DNA of 64,000 nucleotides from Alkalihalobacillus sp. CinArs1. GTDB taxonomy: Bacteria > Bacillota > Bacilli > Bacillales > Guptibacillaceae. The stretch spans positions 1,488,001-1,552,000 of the forward strand of contig NZ_CANDOB010000001.1 of NCBI RefSeq assembly GCF_947387515.1. Reading direction: 5' to 3'. The position numbers were made by a program, and so were the translations under genes. The notes below the pieces were generated by a model, which searched no databases, was not told the DNA's origin, and worked only from the letters and a program-made list of their open reading frames with translations. This document shows positions 10,724-21,284 of the stretch, one piece after another (within the stretch, counting starts at the first letter, position 1; the number at the start of each line of letters is the position of its first letter).

Positions 10724-11227
10724 TTATTTGGTGTCTTCCTCGTCATCTTCAAAGTCTTCGTCATCATCATCGTCGTCATCGTCAAGATCTTCATCATCAA
10801 ACTCTTCTGCATCATCGTCATCGAAGTCTGCATCGAAGTCATCGTCAAGATCGTCAACTTCTAGATCATCCAATTCGTCCTCAAGGTCATCATCGAAAAC
10901 GTCTTCGTCGTCTTCAGACTTCTTGCGTTTCTTTGGCTTGATCGTCGTAGCGAGCTCTTCCTGGGATTGCTCAACAGGGTACCAGCTTTTCAGACCCCAC
11001 TGATTATCGCCAAGTGTTACGAAGCGGCCATCTGTATTTAGGTTCGTATAAACTTCAGCAAGACGTCCCTGAACCTCTTCAGATGAAAGTCCCTTCATAT
11101 CTCCAATCTGGCTCATTAGCGTGTAGAAAGAAACTGGTTTTCTCTCATCTTGCAAAATATAAAACATAATATCGATCATTGATGTCTCTTGAATGTCATC
11201 AGCAGACAACTGATTTAAGGTACTCAT
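10724..11227 (-). CDS. rpoE: DNA-directed RNA polymerase subunit delta
   Basis: Accessory RNA polymerase subunit of Gram-positive bacteria that speeds enzyme recycling and sharpens promoter selection. The 167-residue protein has a folded N-terminal HARE-type domain (residues 1-90) and then an almost uninterrupted Asp/Glu tail, typical of RpoE. The ATG at 11227 follows GAAAGGGAG; the frame also opens at a TTG seven codons earlier. Upstream of pyrG as in B. subtilis. Confidence 0.94.
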   Translation of the reverse strand: MSTLNQLSADDIQETSMIDIMFYILQDERKPVSFYTLMSQIGDMKGLSSEEVQGRLAEVYTNLNTDGRFVTLGDNQWGLKSWYPVEQSQEELATTIKPKKRKKSEDDEDVFDDDLEDELDDLEVDDLDDDFDADFDDDDAEEFDDEDLDDDDDDDDEDFEDDEEDTK

Positions 11228-11444
11228 AGTATCGGCACTCCCTTTCAATTCTCTCCTCTGAATACTTTACCCGAATGATATGAAAAACAAGCTATGTTAG
11301 GTATCCAAATAGATAGTTTTTCTTATTTTATAAAAATCATACCATTCATTATAAACAAATTTCCTCAATCTATGCTACGATTTTTAAACAAATCTAGTTC
11401 AATCGAAGGATTTGTCCAAAAAAGGCGTCTATTCGCAAACGTAA

Positions 11445-11471
11445 TAGGAGGAAGGACTATCCTTCCTCCTA
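11445..11471 (-). terminator. Hairpin after icmF
   Basis: TAGGAGGAAGG pairs with CCTTCCTCCTA (11 bp, loop of five), 40 bases past the icmF stop. There is no T run, so it may be an mRNA 3' end stabiliser or a factor-dependent terminator. Confidence 0.45.
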
Positions 11472-11511
11472 CAATAATATGAACCGATTCGTTTGACAAG
11501 CTATTACCCGT

Positions 11512-14500
11512 CTACATATTTCGACGGTATTTCCCACCGACATCATAGAGCGCAGTCGTGATCTGACCGAGGCTCGCCACTTTTACCGTTTCCATCAATT
11601 CTTCAAAGATGTTTCCTTTCGTAAGAGCAGCTTGCTTCAAACGGCGAAGAGCATCTTCCGTTTCACCAGCATTTCTTTCCTGGAATTCCTTAAGGTTTGA
11701 AATCTGCTGTTCTTTCTCTTCTTTACTTGCTCTTGCAAGCTCCATGTTCCACTCTTCCTCAGCAGGTGGATTTGGATTCTTGTATGTGTTCACCCCTACG
11801 ATCGGAAGGTCACCTGTGTGCTTCAGCATCTCATAATACATCGATTCTTCTTGAATCTTACCGCGCTGATACTGAGTTTCCATCGCACCGAGAACGCCTC
11901 CGCGTGCATTGATGCGTTCGAATTCTGTCAGAACCGCTTCCTCAACGAGATCCGTTAGTTCTTCAACAATAAAAGATCCTTGAAGTGGATTTTCGTTCTT
12001 ACTGAGTCCGTGTTCTTTTGTAATGATCATCTGAATCGCCATCGCTCGACGCACGGATTCTTCCGTAGGTGTCGTAACTGCTTCATCATACGCGTTTGTA
12101 TGAAGTGAGTTACAGTTATCCTGAATGGCCATCAGCGCCTGAAGCGTTGTACGAATGTCGTTAAAGTCCATTTCCTGTGCATGAAGAGAGCGTCCTGACG
12201 TTTGAACATGGTACTTAAGCTTTTGACTTCTAGCGTTCGCTCCATATTTCTCCCTCATCACAGTCGACCAGATTCGTCTTGCTACACGACCGATCACCGT
12301 ATATTCAGGATCCAATCCGTTACTGAAGAAGAATGAAAGGTTTGGTGCAAACTTGTTGATGTCCATTCCTCTACTCAAGTAATACTCAACATACGTAAAC
12401 CCGTTCGCAAGTGTAAATGCGAGCTGCGAAATCGGATTCGCGCCAGCTTCAGCGATATGATATCCGGAAATAGAGACCGAATAGTAGTTTCGAACTTCAT
12501 TATTAATGAAGTATTCCTGAATGTCACCCATCATACGAAGTGCAAATTCAGTAGAGAAGATACACGTATTCTGCCCCTGATCTTCTTTTAAAATATCAGC
12601 TTGAACCGTTCCACGAACGGTGCTGAGCGTCATCGCCTTAATCTCGGCGAGCTCTTTTTCTGTCGCCTTACGCCCTTCTTTTTCTTCGAATCGCTGAACC
12701 TGCTGCTCAATCGCAGTGTTCATGAACATTGCGAGGATGATAGGCGCAGGCCCGTTGATCGTCATCGAAACGGACGTTGATGGCGCACAAAGGTCAAAAC
12801 CGGCGTACAGCTTCTTCATATCATCGAGTGTACAAATGCTTACACCGCTCTCTCCAACTTTCCCGTAAATATCAGGGCGGTAGTCAGGGTCTTCCCCGTA
12901 AAGCGTCACGGAATCAAATGCCGTACTCAAACGCTTTGCGTCATCATCTTTCGATAGATAATGGAAGCGGCGATTCGTTCGTTCAGGAGTACCTTCACCA
13001 GCAAACTGGCGCTTTGGATCTTCTCCCTTTCTCTTAAACGGAAACACGCCAGCAGTATAAGGGAACGAACCAGGTACGTTCTCTTTTAATACCCAGCGGA
13101 CGATTTCTCCCCAATCTTCATACTTTGGAAGAGAAACCTTCGGGATATCAATTCCTGACAAGCTCTTCGTCGTAAGCTCCGTTACGATTTCTTTGTCACG
13201 TATGACAGAGACAAACTCCTTACCGCTATACTTTTCTTTGACTTCTGGCCAGCTCTCAATAATTTTCTTCGTTTCAGGATGCATGTCGTCCATGTTGTCA
13301 TCCTTCATCTTGGAAAGCATCTTGATCGTTTCTTCGTTTTCTTCTTTTCCTTGAAGCATCTCGATCGTACCCTGAAGCTGGAAGGCTTTACGTGCGAGCT
13401 GTACCTGCTTCTCAACATACTCATGATAACGGCGTACAGAGCCTGAAATGTCTTGTAAGTACTGCTGGCGCTGTGGAGGGATGATTAGGTTGAGCTTCTC
13501 TACAATTTCACTCGTTTCGATGTTTGTAGCCCAGTCATTTCCACACTTTCGCTGAATCGTATCGATCATTGCTTTGAATAGGGTGTTCGTTCCAGGGTCG
13601 TTGAACTGACTTGCGATCGTACCGTAAACAGGCATCTTATCGAGGTCCTGTTCAAACAACATATGGCTACGCTGGTATTGCTTTTTTACATCACGAAGCG
13701 CATCCTCTGAGCCTTTTCGCTCATATTTATTAATTACGATAAGGTCAGCAAAATCGATCATGTCGATTTTTTCTAGCTGCGAAGGGGCACCGAATTCGCT
13801 TGTCATCACGTACATCGATACGTCCGCAATCTCAGCGATTTCTGCATCGCCTTGGCCGATTCCACTCGTTTCAATAATGATGAGGTCGTAGCCAGCCGCT
13901 TTGACGACAGCCATCGCCTCTCGAATGGAAAGAGATAGTTCTGTCTTAGACTTCCTCGTAGCAAGGCTCCGCATGAAGACGCGATCGTTATGGATCGCAT
14001 TCATACGAATTCTGTCCCCAAGAAGTGCACCACCCGTTTTTTGTTTCGTAGGATCGATTGAAAGGATCGCAACAGTTTTATCTTCGTATTCATTAATAAA
14101 GCGACGAACCAATTCGTCCGTTAATGAACTCTTACCAGCACCACCGGTACCGGTGATTCCAATGACAGGCGCTGATGTTTCCATTCCTTTAAGCTCTGTG
14201 AACACTTTCTCAGCCGTTGCAGCTACTTCATCAGATCGCTCAGCACCAAAACTCTCTGCAAGAGTGATCAAGCTTGATACAGCCTGAGGATCACGCTTGC
14301 TCACTCGCTCAAGCTGATTATCGATTTGCTTGAAGGTAGGGAAGTCACATTCCTTCATCATAAGATCGATCATGCCTTGAAGACCGAGGTCACTCCCATC
14401 GTCCGGAGAGAAAATTCTCGAAATCCCATATTCATGAAGTTCTTTGATTTCCTTTGGAATGATAACACCGCCGCCTCCACCATAAATGCGGATATGAGAC

Positions 14501-14775
14501 GCACCATTCTTTTTCAATAGATCGTACATGTATTTAAAATATTCCATGTGACCGCCCTGGTAAGAAGAGATCGCGATTCCTTGAACATCCTCTTGGATGG
14601 CAGCGTTTACAACTTCTTCTACGGAACGGTTGTGACCTAGGTGGATTACTTCTGCACCACTCGCTTGTAGAATGCGGCGCATGATGTTGATCGACGCATC
14701 ATGACCATCGAACAAGCTAGAAGCCGTTACAAAACGGACATGGTTAACAGGCTTTTTCGTTTCAGTTACACTCAC
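11512..14775 (-). CDS. icmF: Fused isobutyryl-CoA mutase
   Basis: Adenosylcobalamin-dependent mutase interconverting isobutyryl-CoA and n-butyryl-CoA (some homologues also use pivalyl- or isovaleryl-CoA). The 1087-residue protein has the fused order of the family: B12-binding domain (about 1-145, with the cobalt-ligand region DGHDAS, His25), a G-protein chaperone domain (P-loop GTGGAGKSS, 209-217) and the mutase barrel (from about 560). It ends an operon with a TetR regulator, meaB and acyl-CoA dehydrogenase, which fits breakdown of branched-chain amino or fatty acids. Confidence 0.93.
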   Translation of the reverse strand: MSVTETKKPVNHVRFVTASSLFDGHDASINIMRRILQASGAEVIHLGHNRSVEEVVNAAIQEDVQGIAISSYQGGHMEYFKYMYDLLKKNGASHIRIYGGGGGVIIPKEIKELHEYGISRIFSPDDGSDLGLQGMIDLMMKECDFPTFKQIDNQLERVSKRDPQAVSSLITLAESFGAERSDEVAATAEKVFTELKGMETSAPVIGITGTGGAGKSSLTDELVRRFINEYEDKTVAILSIDPTKQKTGGALLGDRIRMNAIHNDRVFMRSLATRKSKTELSLSIREAMAVVKAAGYDLIIIETSGIGQGDAEIAEIADVSMYVMTSEFGAPSQLEKIDMIDFADLIVINKYERKGSEDALRDVKKQYQRSHMLFEQDLDKMPVYGTIASQFNDPGTNTLFKAMIDTIQRKCGNDWATNIETSEIVEKLNLIIPPQRQQYLQDISGSVRRYHEYVEKQVQLARKAFQLQGTIEMLQGKEENEETIKMLSKMKDDNMDDMHPETKKIIESWPEVKEKYSGKEFVSVIRDKEIVTELTTKSLSGIDIPKVSLPKYEDWGEIVRWVLKENVPGSFPYTAGVFPFKRKGEDPKRQFAGEGTPERTNRRFHYLSKDDDAKRLSTAFDSVTLYGEDPDYRPDIYGKVGESGVSICTLDDMKKLYAGFDLCAPSTSVSMTINGPAPIILAMFMNTAIEQQVQRFEEKEGRKATEKELAEIKAMTLSTVRGTVQADILKEDQGQNTCIFSTEFALRMMGDIQEYFINNEVRNYYSVSISGYHIAEAGANPISQLAFTLANGFTYVEYYLSRGMDINKFAPNLSFFFSNGLDPEYTVIGRVARRIWSTVMREKYGANARSQKLKYHVQTSGRSLHAQEMDFNDIRTTLQALMAIQDNCNSLHTNAYDEAVTTPTEESVRRAMAIQMIITKEHGLSKNENPLQGSFIVEELTDLVEEAVLTEFERINARGGVLGAMETQYQRGKIQEESMYYEMLKHTGDLPIVGVNTYKNPNPPAEEEWNMELARASKEEKEQQISNLKEFQERNAGETEDALRRLKQAALTKGNIFEELMETVKVASLGQITTALYDVGGKYRRNM

Positions 14776-14788
14776 ACTGTTTCCTCCT

Positions 14789-15427
14789 TCACGTTCTATT
14801 CGCAGTATTTATAGGGTTAAGCGCTTGAATGATGAACGCTTCTTGCATCTTCGTAAATTCTTCGATCGTGTAATGAGAGCGGAGCGCCCAACGCCTGAAC
14901 GCCCACATCTGCCCTTGCACAAGAATGTTGTGGGATGCTCCGTATACTTCTTCTTCAGTTAACTGAAGCATGCCTTCATCTACACAATCTTGAATCAACT
15001 TCTCAAAGATTTCTGCCATTCCGATCTCTTTCTTCAACACGTAAGGCAGCGTTTCATTCGGTAATGACTTCGCTTCTTGATACATGACGAGCACTTCATC
15101 TTGAAAGTCATCCATCACTTGATAAAACGCATGCAGCGCCTGCTTCAAACGATCGATTCCCTTCACACCCGGCTTGATCTGTTCTTCTAACCGCTCTCTA
15201 ACTTCATCGTAGATACTGTCACATACGAGATAGAGAACGTCTTCTTTTTTTCGAATGTATTCATAAAGCGTTCCGATACTGAAGCCCGCTACCCGAGCGA
15301 TCTCCCGCGTCGTCGTTCGATGAAACCCTTTTTCTTTAAAAAGGCTCACAGCCGCTTTTATCATTTGTTCCCGTCGTTTCTGGATCAGCTTTTCATCCTT
15401 CACCATCGAAGGAACGTTCTTTCTCAC
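14789..15427 (-). CDS. TetR/AcrR family regulator, FadR-like
   Basis: 212-residue repressor. The N-terminal helix-turn-helix is clear (about residues 18-65, including [21 protein letters not shown]), and the rest is the helical ligand domain. It is encoded between meaB and icmF, within the operon. Bacillus FadR is a TetR protein that releases palindromic operators on binding long-chain acyl-CoA. Two operator-like palindromes lie upstream of thl and fadF. Whether this protein or another FadR binds them cannot be told from sequence. Confidence 0.85.
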   Translation of the reverse strand: MRKNVPSMVKDEKLIQKRREQMIKAAVSLFKEKGFHRTTTREIARVAGFSIGTLYEYIRKKEDVLYLVCDSIYDEVRERLEEQIKPGVKGIDRLKQALHAFYQVMDDFQDEVLVMYQEAKSLPNETLPYVLKKEIGMAEIFEKLIQDCVDEGMLQLTEEEVYGASHNILVQGQMWAFRRWALRSHYTIEEFTKMQEAFIIQALNPINTANRT

Positions 15428-15448
15428 CGCATACCCAGCCCCTTCCCG

Positions 15449-16408
15449 TCAGCTTTTGTCTACTTTTTCTCCGTAATAGTCATCCAGTAGTCTGACTGCA
15501 GCTGAATAAGGGTCGATTGACCCCTCCTTAACTTCTTCTACCCAGCTTCTGTTCTCTTTCTCTTGCTCGATTAGCCGCTTCATCATCTCAGCATGAACGA
15601 CTTCGATCACTTCACGTTCTAGCGATGTTTTACGGCGTCGCTCTCGCTCACCAGACTTTTTCAAATAAGCGAGATGCTCCTTCAACCGCTCCCATACCTC
15701 ATCGATGCCTTGGTTTTGAACCGAGACCGTCTTTACGATCGGTGGGCGCCAATCTGCATCGTGCTTTACAATATCCAGCATGCTTTCAAGCTCTGCTAGT
15801 AATTTCGGTACACCCGACAAATCCGCTTTGTTCACGATGAACATGTCTGCGATCTCCATGATGCCGGCTTTGAACACCTGCACCACGTCACCACTTCCAG
15901 GATTCAATAACACAGCAATGGAATCAGCGATCTTCATGATGTCTAGTTCTGACTGTCCGACTCCTACGGTTTCTATCAAGATGACATCGAATCCGTACGC
16001 ATCCATTAGCCGTACCGTTTCTTTTGACGTACGTGATAACCCCCCAAGACTACCTCGTGTACCCATACTTCTAATAAAGACTCCTGGATCAGTGAAATGC
16101 TCTGCCATTCGAACGCGATCTCCCAGAAGCGCACCCCCACTGAATGGACTCGTTGGATCGACTGCTACAACGCCAACAGTGAGATCAAGCTTCCTGAGGT
16201 AGGTGATGAGTCGATTGACGAGTGAACTCTTTCCTGCCCCCGGAGATCCTGTTAATCCGATGTAATGTGCGTGACCTGTCATCGAATGGATATCCTTTAA
16301 CAGCTCTAGTTTTCCTTCTGCATCGTTTTCAACTAAGCTGATCGCTTTCGCAAGTGCACGTTCATCGCGTTTTGAAATTCGTTGTGCAAGAGAATCCATG
16401 CTACTCAT
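15449..16408 (-). CDS. meaB: Methylmalonyl-CoA mutase-associated GTPase MeaB
   Basis: G3E-family P-loop GTPase that protects B12-dependent mutases and gates cofactor loading. The 319-residue protein has the P-loop GSPGAGKSS (54-62), the switch region with [19 protein letters not shown] and the NKAD guanine-specificity motif. It is 40 bases from acyl-CoA dehydrogenase on one side and tetR on the other. It coexists with IcmF, which already has its own G domain, so it may serve a second mutase elsewhere in the genome. Confidence 0.92.
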   Translation of the reverse strand: MSSMDSLAQRISKRDERALAKAISLVENDAEGKLELLKDIHSMTGHAHYIGLTGSPGAGKSSLVNRLITYLRKLDLTVGVVAVDPTSPFSGGALLGDRVRMAEHFTDPGVFIRSMGTRGSLGGLSRTSKETVRLMDAYGFDVILIETVGVGQSELDIMKIADSIAVLLNPGSGDVVQVFKAGIMEIADMFIVNKADLSGVPKLLAELESMLDIVKHDADWRPPIVKTVSVQNQGIDEVWERLKEHLAYLKKSGERERRRKTSLEREVIEVVHAEMMKRLIEQEKENRSWVEEVKEGSIDPYSAAVRLLDDYYGEKVDKS

Positions 16409-16413
16409 CCTTC

Positions 16414-17556
16414 TTAATCAGCCAATAGCATCCTTGAAATAACTAGACGCTGAATTTCGTTTGTTCCTTCGTAGATTTGAGTGATCTTTGCATCTCTCAT
16501 AAAACGTTCAACCGGGTAATCTTTCGTGTAACCATAGCCTCCGAACACTTGAACCGCTTCTGTTGTTACTTCCATCGCGATATCGCCTGCATACAACTTG
16601 GACATCGCGGACTCTTTTCCGTACGGAAGTCCTTGACTCTCTTTCCAAGCTGCCTGGTAGGTTAATAGTCTTGCTGCTTCGATCTTTGTCGCCATATCAG
16701 CAAGCTTGAAGCCGATCCCTTGGTTTTCACCGATTGGTTTCCCAAACTGCTTCCGTTCTTTTGCATATGCCGTAGCAGCATCTAGTGCTCCTTGAGCAAT
16801 TCCAACTGCTTGAGCCGCAATTCCGTTTCGACCACCATCTAGCGTCTTCATTGCGATTTTAAACCCTTGCCCTTCTTCGCCAAGACGGTTCGCAACCGGA
16901 ACACGGCAGTCTTCAAAGATGATTTCAGTCGTTGGAGATGAACGGATTCCTAGTTTCTTTTCCTTTTTCCCTACAGAGAACCCTGGCGTATCGCTCTCTA
17001 CGATAAACGCTGTGATCCCTTTATGACGCTTTTCTTTGTCCGTTTGTGCAAAGACGATATAGATTTCTGCTTCGCCGCCATTTGTGATAAAGATCTTTGA
17101 GCCATTGAGGATGTAATGATCTCCGTCTAGTTTAGCTGTCGTTTTCATGCCGCCAGCATCTGAACCAGAGCCCGGCTCCGTTAAGCCATACGCCCCCATC
17201 ATCTTTCCTTCTGCCATCGGACGAAGGAACTTCTGCTTCTGTTCTTCCGTTCCAAATGCATTTACTGGCCACCCAGCGAGAGACGTATGTGCTGAAAGTG
17301 TAACCCCTGTCGAAGCACACACTCTCGAAAGCTCTTCAACAGCAATCACATAGCTCAAATAGTCAGACCCAATGCCGCCATATTCTTCTGACCACGGGAT
17401 ACCTGTTAAGCCAAGCTCAGCCATATGCGTAAAATGTTCACGGTCGAAGCGTTCTTCTTCATCACGCTCACCCGCTGTTGGTTCTACTTCTTTCTTTGCA
17501 AAATCACGGACCATTTTCCGTAGCATTTCGTGTTCTTCTGAAAGTTGAAAGTTCAT
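16414..17556 (-). CDS. Acyl-CoA dehydrogenase
   Basis: FAD enzyme of beta-oxidation that introduces the alpha,beta double bond into acyl-CoA. The 380-residue protein has family signatures in the middle domain ([14 protein letters not shown]) and near the C-terminus ([19 protein letters not shown]), with the catalytic glutamate expected in YEGTNEIQR. It shares about the same length and order of motifs with the gene at 17924-19060 and is likely a paralogue with another chain-length or branched substrate. AAGGAGAG precedes the ATG; meaB follows after 5 bases. Confidence 0.92.
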   Translation of the reverse strand: MNFQLSEEHEMLRKMVRDFAKKEVEPTAGERDEEERFDREHFTHMAELGLTGIPWSEEYGGIGSDYLSYVIAVEELSRVCASTGVTLSAHTSLAGWPVNAFGTEEQKQKFLRPMAEGKMMGAYGLTEPGSGSDAGGMKTTAKLDGDHYILNGSKIFITNGGEAEIYIVFAQTDKEKRHKGITAFIVESDTPGFSVGKKEKKLGIRSSPTTEIIFEDCRVPVANRLGEEGQGFKIAMKTLDGGRNGIAAQAVGIAQGALDAATAYAKERKQFGKPIGENQGIGFKLADMATKIEAARLLTYQAAWKESQGLPYGKESAMSKLYAGDIAMEVTTEAVQVFGGYGYTKDYPVERFMRDAKITQIYEGTNEIQRLVISRMLLAD

Positions 17557-17660
17557 ATGAGGTTCTCTCCTTTTGATTTAGGTGTCGGTGGAGCGTTTTG
17601 TCATGGTGATCGTCTTGGTTGCGGCTCCTGTATTAGCGTTTTGACGGTGCGATGGACAGG

Positions 17661-17760
17661 TTATTGTCCAAAACTGAGATTTATTAGCTAAAATGAGAAT
17701 TTATTGTCCAAAAACGAGATTTATTAGCTAATATTTGATTTTATTAGCTAATTGGGATGG
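17661..17760. repeat. Intergenic array with a 20-bp period
   Basis: Five units start at exactly 17661, 17681, 17701, 17721 and 17741. Units begin ttattgtcca (first and third) or ttattagcta (second, fourth, fifth) and most have a GA-containing second half. The array lies in the 367-base gap between two acyl-CoA dehydrogenase genes, next to a structured repeat. Function unknown. Confidence 0.85.
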
Positions 17761-17792
17761 TTCTAGGGTTGAGAGGGGGATGTGGGCTCCCC

Positions 17793-17922
17793 TCCGCTTT
17801 TCTTGTCCAGCTGCAGCGCCCAGCCCCTCGAGTCGCTTCACCTTTCAAATTGAACACAAAGAGCGTGTTCATTTTGAAAGGTTCCAGCGCTTGTCGGGGC
17901 TTAACGGGCGCTTCCGCTTTTC
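17793..17922. repeat. Structured intergenic repeat, copy 4
   Basis: Arms: AGCCCC (17822-17827) with GGGGCT (17896-17901), CCTTTCAAA (17841-17849) with TTTGAAAGG (17873-17881), GAACAC (17852-17857) with GTGTTC (17865-17870). Both ends carry tccgcttttc. It begins one base past the stop of the upstream acyl-CoA dehydrogenase gene, so its RNA form would be that gene's 3' end. Confidence 0.8.
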
Positions 17923-17923
17923 G

Positions 17924-19060
17924 TTATAACCCCCTACTAATCACGATCTTCTGTATCTCACTCGTGCCTTCGTAGATTTCGCAGACTTTTGCGTCTCTGA
18001 AGAGGCGTTCTACTGGGTAGTCTTTTGTGTAGCCGTAGCCTCCGTAGACTTGGACGGCTTCGATCGATGCTTTTACGGCTGTTTTTGAGGCGAATAGTTT
18101 TGCCATGGATACTTGCTGCATGCATGGGATGCCCTGGTTTTTGAGATCTGCTGCGCGATAGGTTAGTAGTTTAGCAGCTTCTACTTCTGTTGCCATGTCG
18201 GCAAGCTTGAAGCCAAGGCCCTGGTTTTGGCCGATCGGCTTTCCGAATTGCTGTCTTTCTTTTGCATAGGAAACGGCGTAATTTAATGCTGCTTCTGCGA
18301 TTCCAAGAGATTGTGCGGCGATTCCGATCCGTCCGCTCTCGAGGTTTGCCATTGCGATCTTGAAGCCTTGCCCTTCTTCGCCGAGGCGATTTTCAACGGG
18401 TACGCGAGCGTCTTCAAAAATGATCTCCACTGTATTTGAACCGTTCAAGCCCATTTTCTTTTCTTTTTTTCCAATACTGAATCCCGGAGTGTCTTTTTCA
18501 ACGATAAACGCTGTAACACCTTTACTTCCTTTTTCATCAGGATTCGTACGTGCGAACACGACGTATGTGTCTGCTTCGCCTCCGTTTGTGATGAAGACTT
18601 TGGACCCGTTCAGTCTATAGTGATCACCGTCTCGGACAGCACGAGTTTTCATGCTACTCGCATCAGATCCTGAGCTAGCTTCAGTTAATGCAAACGCGCC
18701 AAGGTACTCACCAGAAGCGAGCTTTGGAACAAAGCGCTGCTTCTGCTCTTCTGTTCCGAAATTAAGAATCGGAAGAGTGCCTACAGAGGTATGCACCGAA
18801 AGGATGACACCGATCGTTGCGCTAACCTTAGAAAGCTCATGGATCGCGATGATATAAGACGTATAGTCCATTTCAGCTCCACCGTATGCTTCTGGGATTG
18901 GAATTCCCATCAAACCTAGTTCGCCCATTCTCTTGATGATGTCGCGCGGGAACTCATCCGTTTCCTCCATTTTCTCTACGAATGGCGCAATTTCTTTTTC
19001 AGCAAAATCTCTGACCATCTTCTGCATCATTTTTTGTTCTTCTGTAAAAACAAGCTCCAT
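17924..19060 (-). CDS. Acyl-CoA dehydrogenase, short-chain type
   Basis: 378-residue FAD-dependent dehydrogenase of beta-oxidation, similar to B. subtilis AcdA and MmgC. It has [17 protein letters not shown] (flavin- and substrate-binding region), [19 protein letters not shown] and the YEGTSEIQK segment that carries the catalytic glutamate. It follows hbd and thl, so the three genes give the first, third and fourth steps of a beta-oxidation turn. No enoyl-CoA hydratase is encoded in the block. Its stop codon is one base from a structured repeat. Confidence 0.92.
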   Translation of the reverse strand: MELVFTEEQKMMQKMVRDFAEKEIAPFVEKMEETDEFPRDIIKRMGELGLMGIPIPEAYGGAEMDYTSYIIAIHELSKVSATIGVILSVHTSVGTLPILNFGTEEQKQRFVPKLASGEYLGAFALTEASSGSDASSMKTRAVRDGDHYRLNGSKVFITNGGEADTYVVFARTNPDEKGSKGVTAFIVEKDTPGFSIGKKEKKMGLNGSNTVEIIFEDARVPVENRLGEEGQGFKIAMANLESGRIGIAAQSLGIAEAALNYAVSYAKERQQFGKPIGQNQGLGFKLADMATEVEAAKLLTYRAADLKNQGIPCMQQVSMAKLFASKTAVKASIEAVQVYGGYGYTKDYPVERLFRDAKVCEIYEGTSEIQKIVISRGL

Positions 19061-19080
19061 CTCTGTTCCTCCTCGTGATG

Positions 19081-19935
19081 TTAATCCTGATACTGGTAGA
19101 ATCCTCTTCCAGTCTTACGTCCTAACCAGCCGGCCTTCACATATTTGCGGAGAAGCGGGCATGGGCGGTACTTATCGTCCCCAAAGCCTTCATGGAGCGT
19201 TTCCATAATATATAGACACGTGTCGAGTCCAATAAAATCAGCAAGAGTAAGTGGTCCCATCGGATGGTTCATACCGAGCTTCATCACTTGATCGATATCT
19301 TCTGGTGAAGAAACACCTTCATAAACGGTATAGATCGCTTCGTTGATCATCGGCATCAAGATGCGGTTCGATACGAAACCTGGAAAGTCATTTACTTCAA
19401 CTGGCGATTTTTTAAGGTCATGAGCAAGGTTTTCTACAGCAGCGAACGTCTCATCAGTCGTTGCAAGACCCTTGATGATCTCAACTAACTTCATGACAGG
19501 TACAGGGTTCATGAAGTGCATGCCGATGACTTTACCTGGACGCTTTGTTGCCGCCGCGATTTCAGTGATAGGAAGAGATGAGGTGTTCGTCGCAAGAATC
19601 GTATGGTCTTTTGCAATTTCATCAAGTCGTGAAAAGAGATTGCACTTTACTTCCATGTTTTCGACCGCTGCTTCGATGACGATATCAACTTCTTTTGCAT
19701 CATTTAGATCTGTCGTGCCTTGCAGAAGATCCATCGCTGCGACCAAATCTTGTTGAGAAATCCGCTCTTTTTTCACCTGTTTCGAAAGGTTGCTTCCGAT
19801 TCTTGAAAGACCTTTATCAATAAACTCCTGCTTAAGGTCGTTTAAATACACCTTGTAGCCGGACATCGCACACACCTGCGCGATCCCAGATCCCATTTGT
19901 CCTGCACCGATCACCATTACTGATTTGATTTCCAT
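19081..19935 (-). CDS. hbd: 3-hydroxybutyryl-CoA dehydrogenase
   Basis: NAD-dependent oxidation of 3-hydroxyacyl-CoA to 3-ketoacyl-CoA; similar to B. subtilis MmgB. The 284-residue protein has the Rossmann motif [10 protein letters not shown] (10-19) and the [13 protein letters not shown] segment with the catalytic histidine region. The start is placed at the ATG at 19935 because AAAGGGAGGA precedes it and the protein then begins [12 protein letters not shown]; the frame opens 20 codons earlier inside thl. Confidence 0.93.
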   Translation of the reverse strand: MEIKSVMVIGAGQMGSGIAQVCAMSGYKVYLNDLKQEFIDKGLSRIGSNLSKQVKKERISQQDLVAAMDLLQGTTDLNDAKEVDIVIEAAVENMEVKCNLFSRLDEIAKDHTILATNTSSLPITEIAAATKRPGKVIGMHFMNPVPVMKLVEIIKGLATTDETFAAVENLAHDLKKSPVEVNDFPGFVSNRILMPMINEAIYTVYEGVSSPEDIDQVMKLGMNHPMGPLTLADFIGLDTCLYIMETLHEGFGDDKYRPCPLLRKYVKAGWLGRKTGRGFYQYQD

Positions 19936-19954
19936 GTTCATTCCTCCCTTTCCG

Positions 19955-21133
19955 TTATACCTGCACCATGATTGCGTCGCCTTGACCGCCGCCACTGCAA
20001 ATCGCTGCGATACCTACGCCACCGCCGCGTCTTTTAAGCTCGTGGATCAGAGTGATCAAGATACGAGAGCCGCTCGCTCCGATCGGATGGCCTAGTGCCA
20101 CTGCACCGCCATGAACGTTCACCTTCTCTTCATCTAACGAAGCGATCTTTCCGCTAGCGAGTGCAACGGCCGCAAACGCTTCGTTAATTTCAAACAAGTC
20201 GATTTCTTCAAGTGTTTTCCCTGTTTTCTCTAATAGCGCATTGATAACAAGCCCTGGCGTTTGTGGGAAGTCCTTCGCTTCTACTGCGATCGCTGTATGA
20301 GCGAGAATCGTAGCCATCGGCTGCTTTCCTTCTTTCGCAGCACGTTCTTCAGACATCAATACAAGAGCACCCGCTCCATCGTTCACACCAGGTGCATTCC
20401 CTGCAGTGATCGTACCGTCAGCACCAAAAACAGGCTTCAGGTTACCAAGCTGCTCAACAGTCGTTCCTTTTCTAGGCGCTTCATCATGTTCCACCAATAG
20501 AGGATCCCCTTTACGCTGAGGCACTTCTACAGGTACGATTTCTTCTGCAAAAATCCCCTCTTCCATTGCCTTCACAGCACGCTCTTGGCTTCTGAACGCC
20601 CATTTATCCTGGTCTTCTCGAGATACTTCATATTCTTTTGCTGTCGTATTTCCGTACACGCCCATATGGCATCCATCGAACGAACACGTCAGGCCATCGT
20701 GCACCATAAGGTCGACGATTTTTTTATCACCCATTCGCATGCCCCAGCGCGCGTCCTTCAAAATGTAAGGGGCATTGCTCATCGATTCCATTCCACCTGC
20801 AACGATCACTTCTTCATCACCTGCACGAATGATTTGATCCGCCATCGTGACACTGCGTAAACCTGACGCACATACTTTATTGATCGTTTCTGTCTTTACT
20901 TCCCATGGAATTCCTGCGTGTCTCGCCGCCTGACGCGAAGGAATCTGACCTTGACCACCTTGGAGAACGGAACCCATGATCACTTCACCGACTTGATCTG
21001 CCTCGATACCAGCTCGTTTCAAGGACTCCTTGATCGCAATACCGCCTAGCTCAGGAGCTTCTAGTGACTTGAGTGCACCTCCAAATTTTCCAAATGGTGT
21101 TCGAACACCGCTTACGATTACTGTTTTGCCCAT
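19955..21133 (-). CDS. thl: Acetyl-CoA C-acetyltransferase (thiolase)
   Basis: Last step of beta-oxidation, thiolytic cleavage of 3-ketoacyl-CoA; similar to B. subtilis MmgA. The 392-residue protein has the acyl-accepting Cys88 ([10 protein letters not shown]), the GHPIGASG histidine motif and the second cysteine near the C-terminus (CSGGGQGDA). GAGGAGG precedes the ATG. It opens a gene series with hbd and the first acyl-CoA dehydrogenase, and has a cre site and a FadR-type palindrome upstream. Confidence 0.94.
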   Translation of the reverse strand: MGKTVIVSGVRTPFGKFGGALKSLEAPELGGIAIKESLKRAGIEADQVGEVIMGSVLQGGQGQIPSRQAARHAGIPWEVKTETINKVCASGLRSVTMADQIIRAGDEEVIVAGGMESMSNAPYILKDARWGMRMGDKKIVDLMVHDGLTCSFDGCHMGVYGNTTAKEYEVSREDQDKWAFRSQERAVKAMEEGIFAEEIVPVEVPQRKGDPLLVEHDEAPRKGTTVEQLGNLKPVFGADGTITAGNAPGVNDGAGALVLMSEERAAKEGKQPMATILAHTAIAVEAKDFPQTPGLVINALLEKTGKTLEEIDLFEINEAFAAVALASGKIASLDEEKVNVHGGAVALGHPIGASGSRILITLIHELKRRGGGVGIAAICSGGGQGDAIMVQV

Positions 21134-21156
21134 CTTGAAAACCTCCTCAATATAGT

Positions 21157-21170
21157 TGAAAACGCTGTCA
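21157..21170. promoter_or_regulatory. CcpA (cre) site upstream of thl
   Basis: TGAAAACGCTGTCA matches the cre consensus TGWAANCGNTNWCA at every position. It lies 24 bases before the thl ATG, where CcpA would block transcription. B. subtilis mmgA is a known CcpA target. Confidence 0.75.
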
Positions 21171-21191
21171 AAATATGAGTTCTTAAGCGAC

Positions 21192-21205
21192 TGAACGCTC
21201 GTTCA
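21192..21205. promoter_or_regulatory. FadR-type operator upstream of thl
   Basis: Perfect palindrome TGAACG-CT-CGTTCA, close in form to the Bacillus FadR box (TGAATG...CATTCA). Confidence 0.55.
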
Positions 21206-21223
21206 CCGCCTATCCACCTCATA

Positions 21224-21282
21224 ACACACAAAGGAAGGAGCTCATGCCGGAGTTCCTCCCGCATAAGCTACCTTTTGTGTGT
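21224..21282 (-). other. Long stem-loop between fadF and thl
   Basis: An imperfect stem of about 27 pairs: ACACACAAAGG, AGCT, ATGC and GGAG on one side face CTCC, GCAT, AGCT and CCTTTTGTGTGT on the other, with a three-base loop. It begins 2 bases past the fadF stop. There is no T run, so it may be a processing or stability element or a terminator of another kind. Confidence 0.65.
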
Positions 21283-21284
21283 AA

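Noticed and set aside
10630-11003. Serine-rich and His/Arg-rich open frames opposite rpoE
   Set aside because: They are antisense shadows of the Asp/Glu-rich tail of RpoE.
17661-17760. CRISPR array
   Set aside because: Units of 20 bases are directly adjacent with no unique spacers, and no cas genes are in the window. The same holds for 45214-45330.
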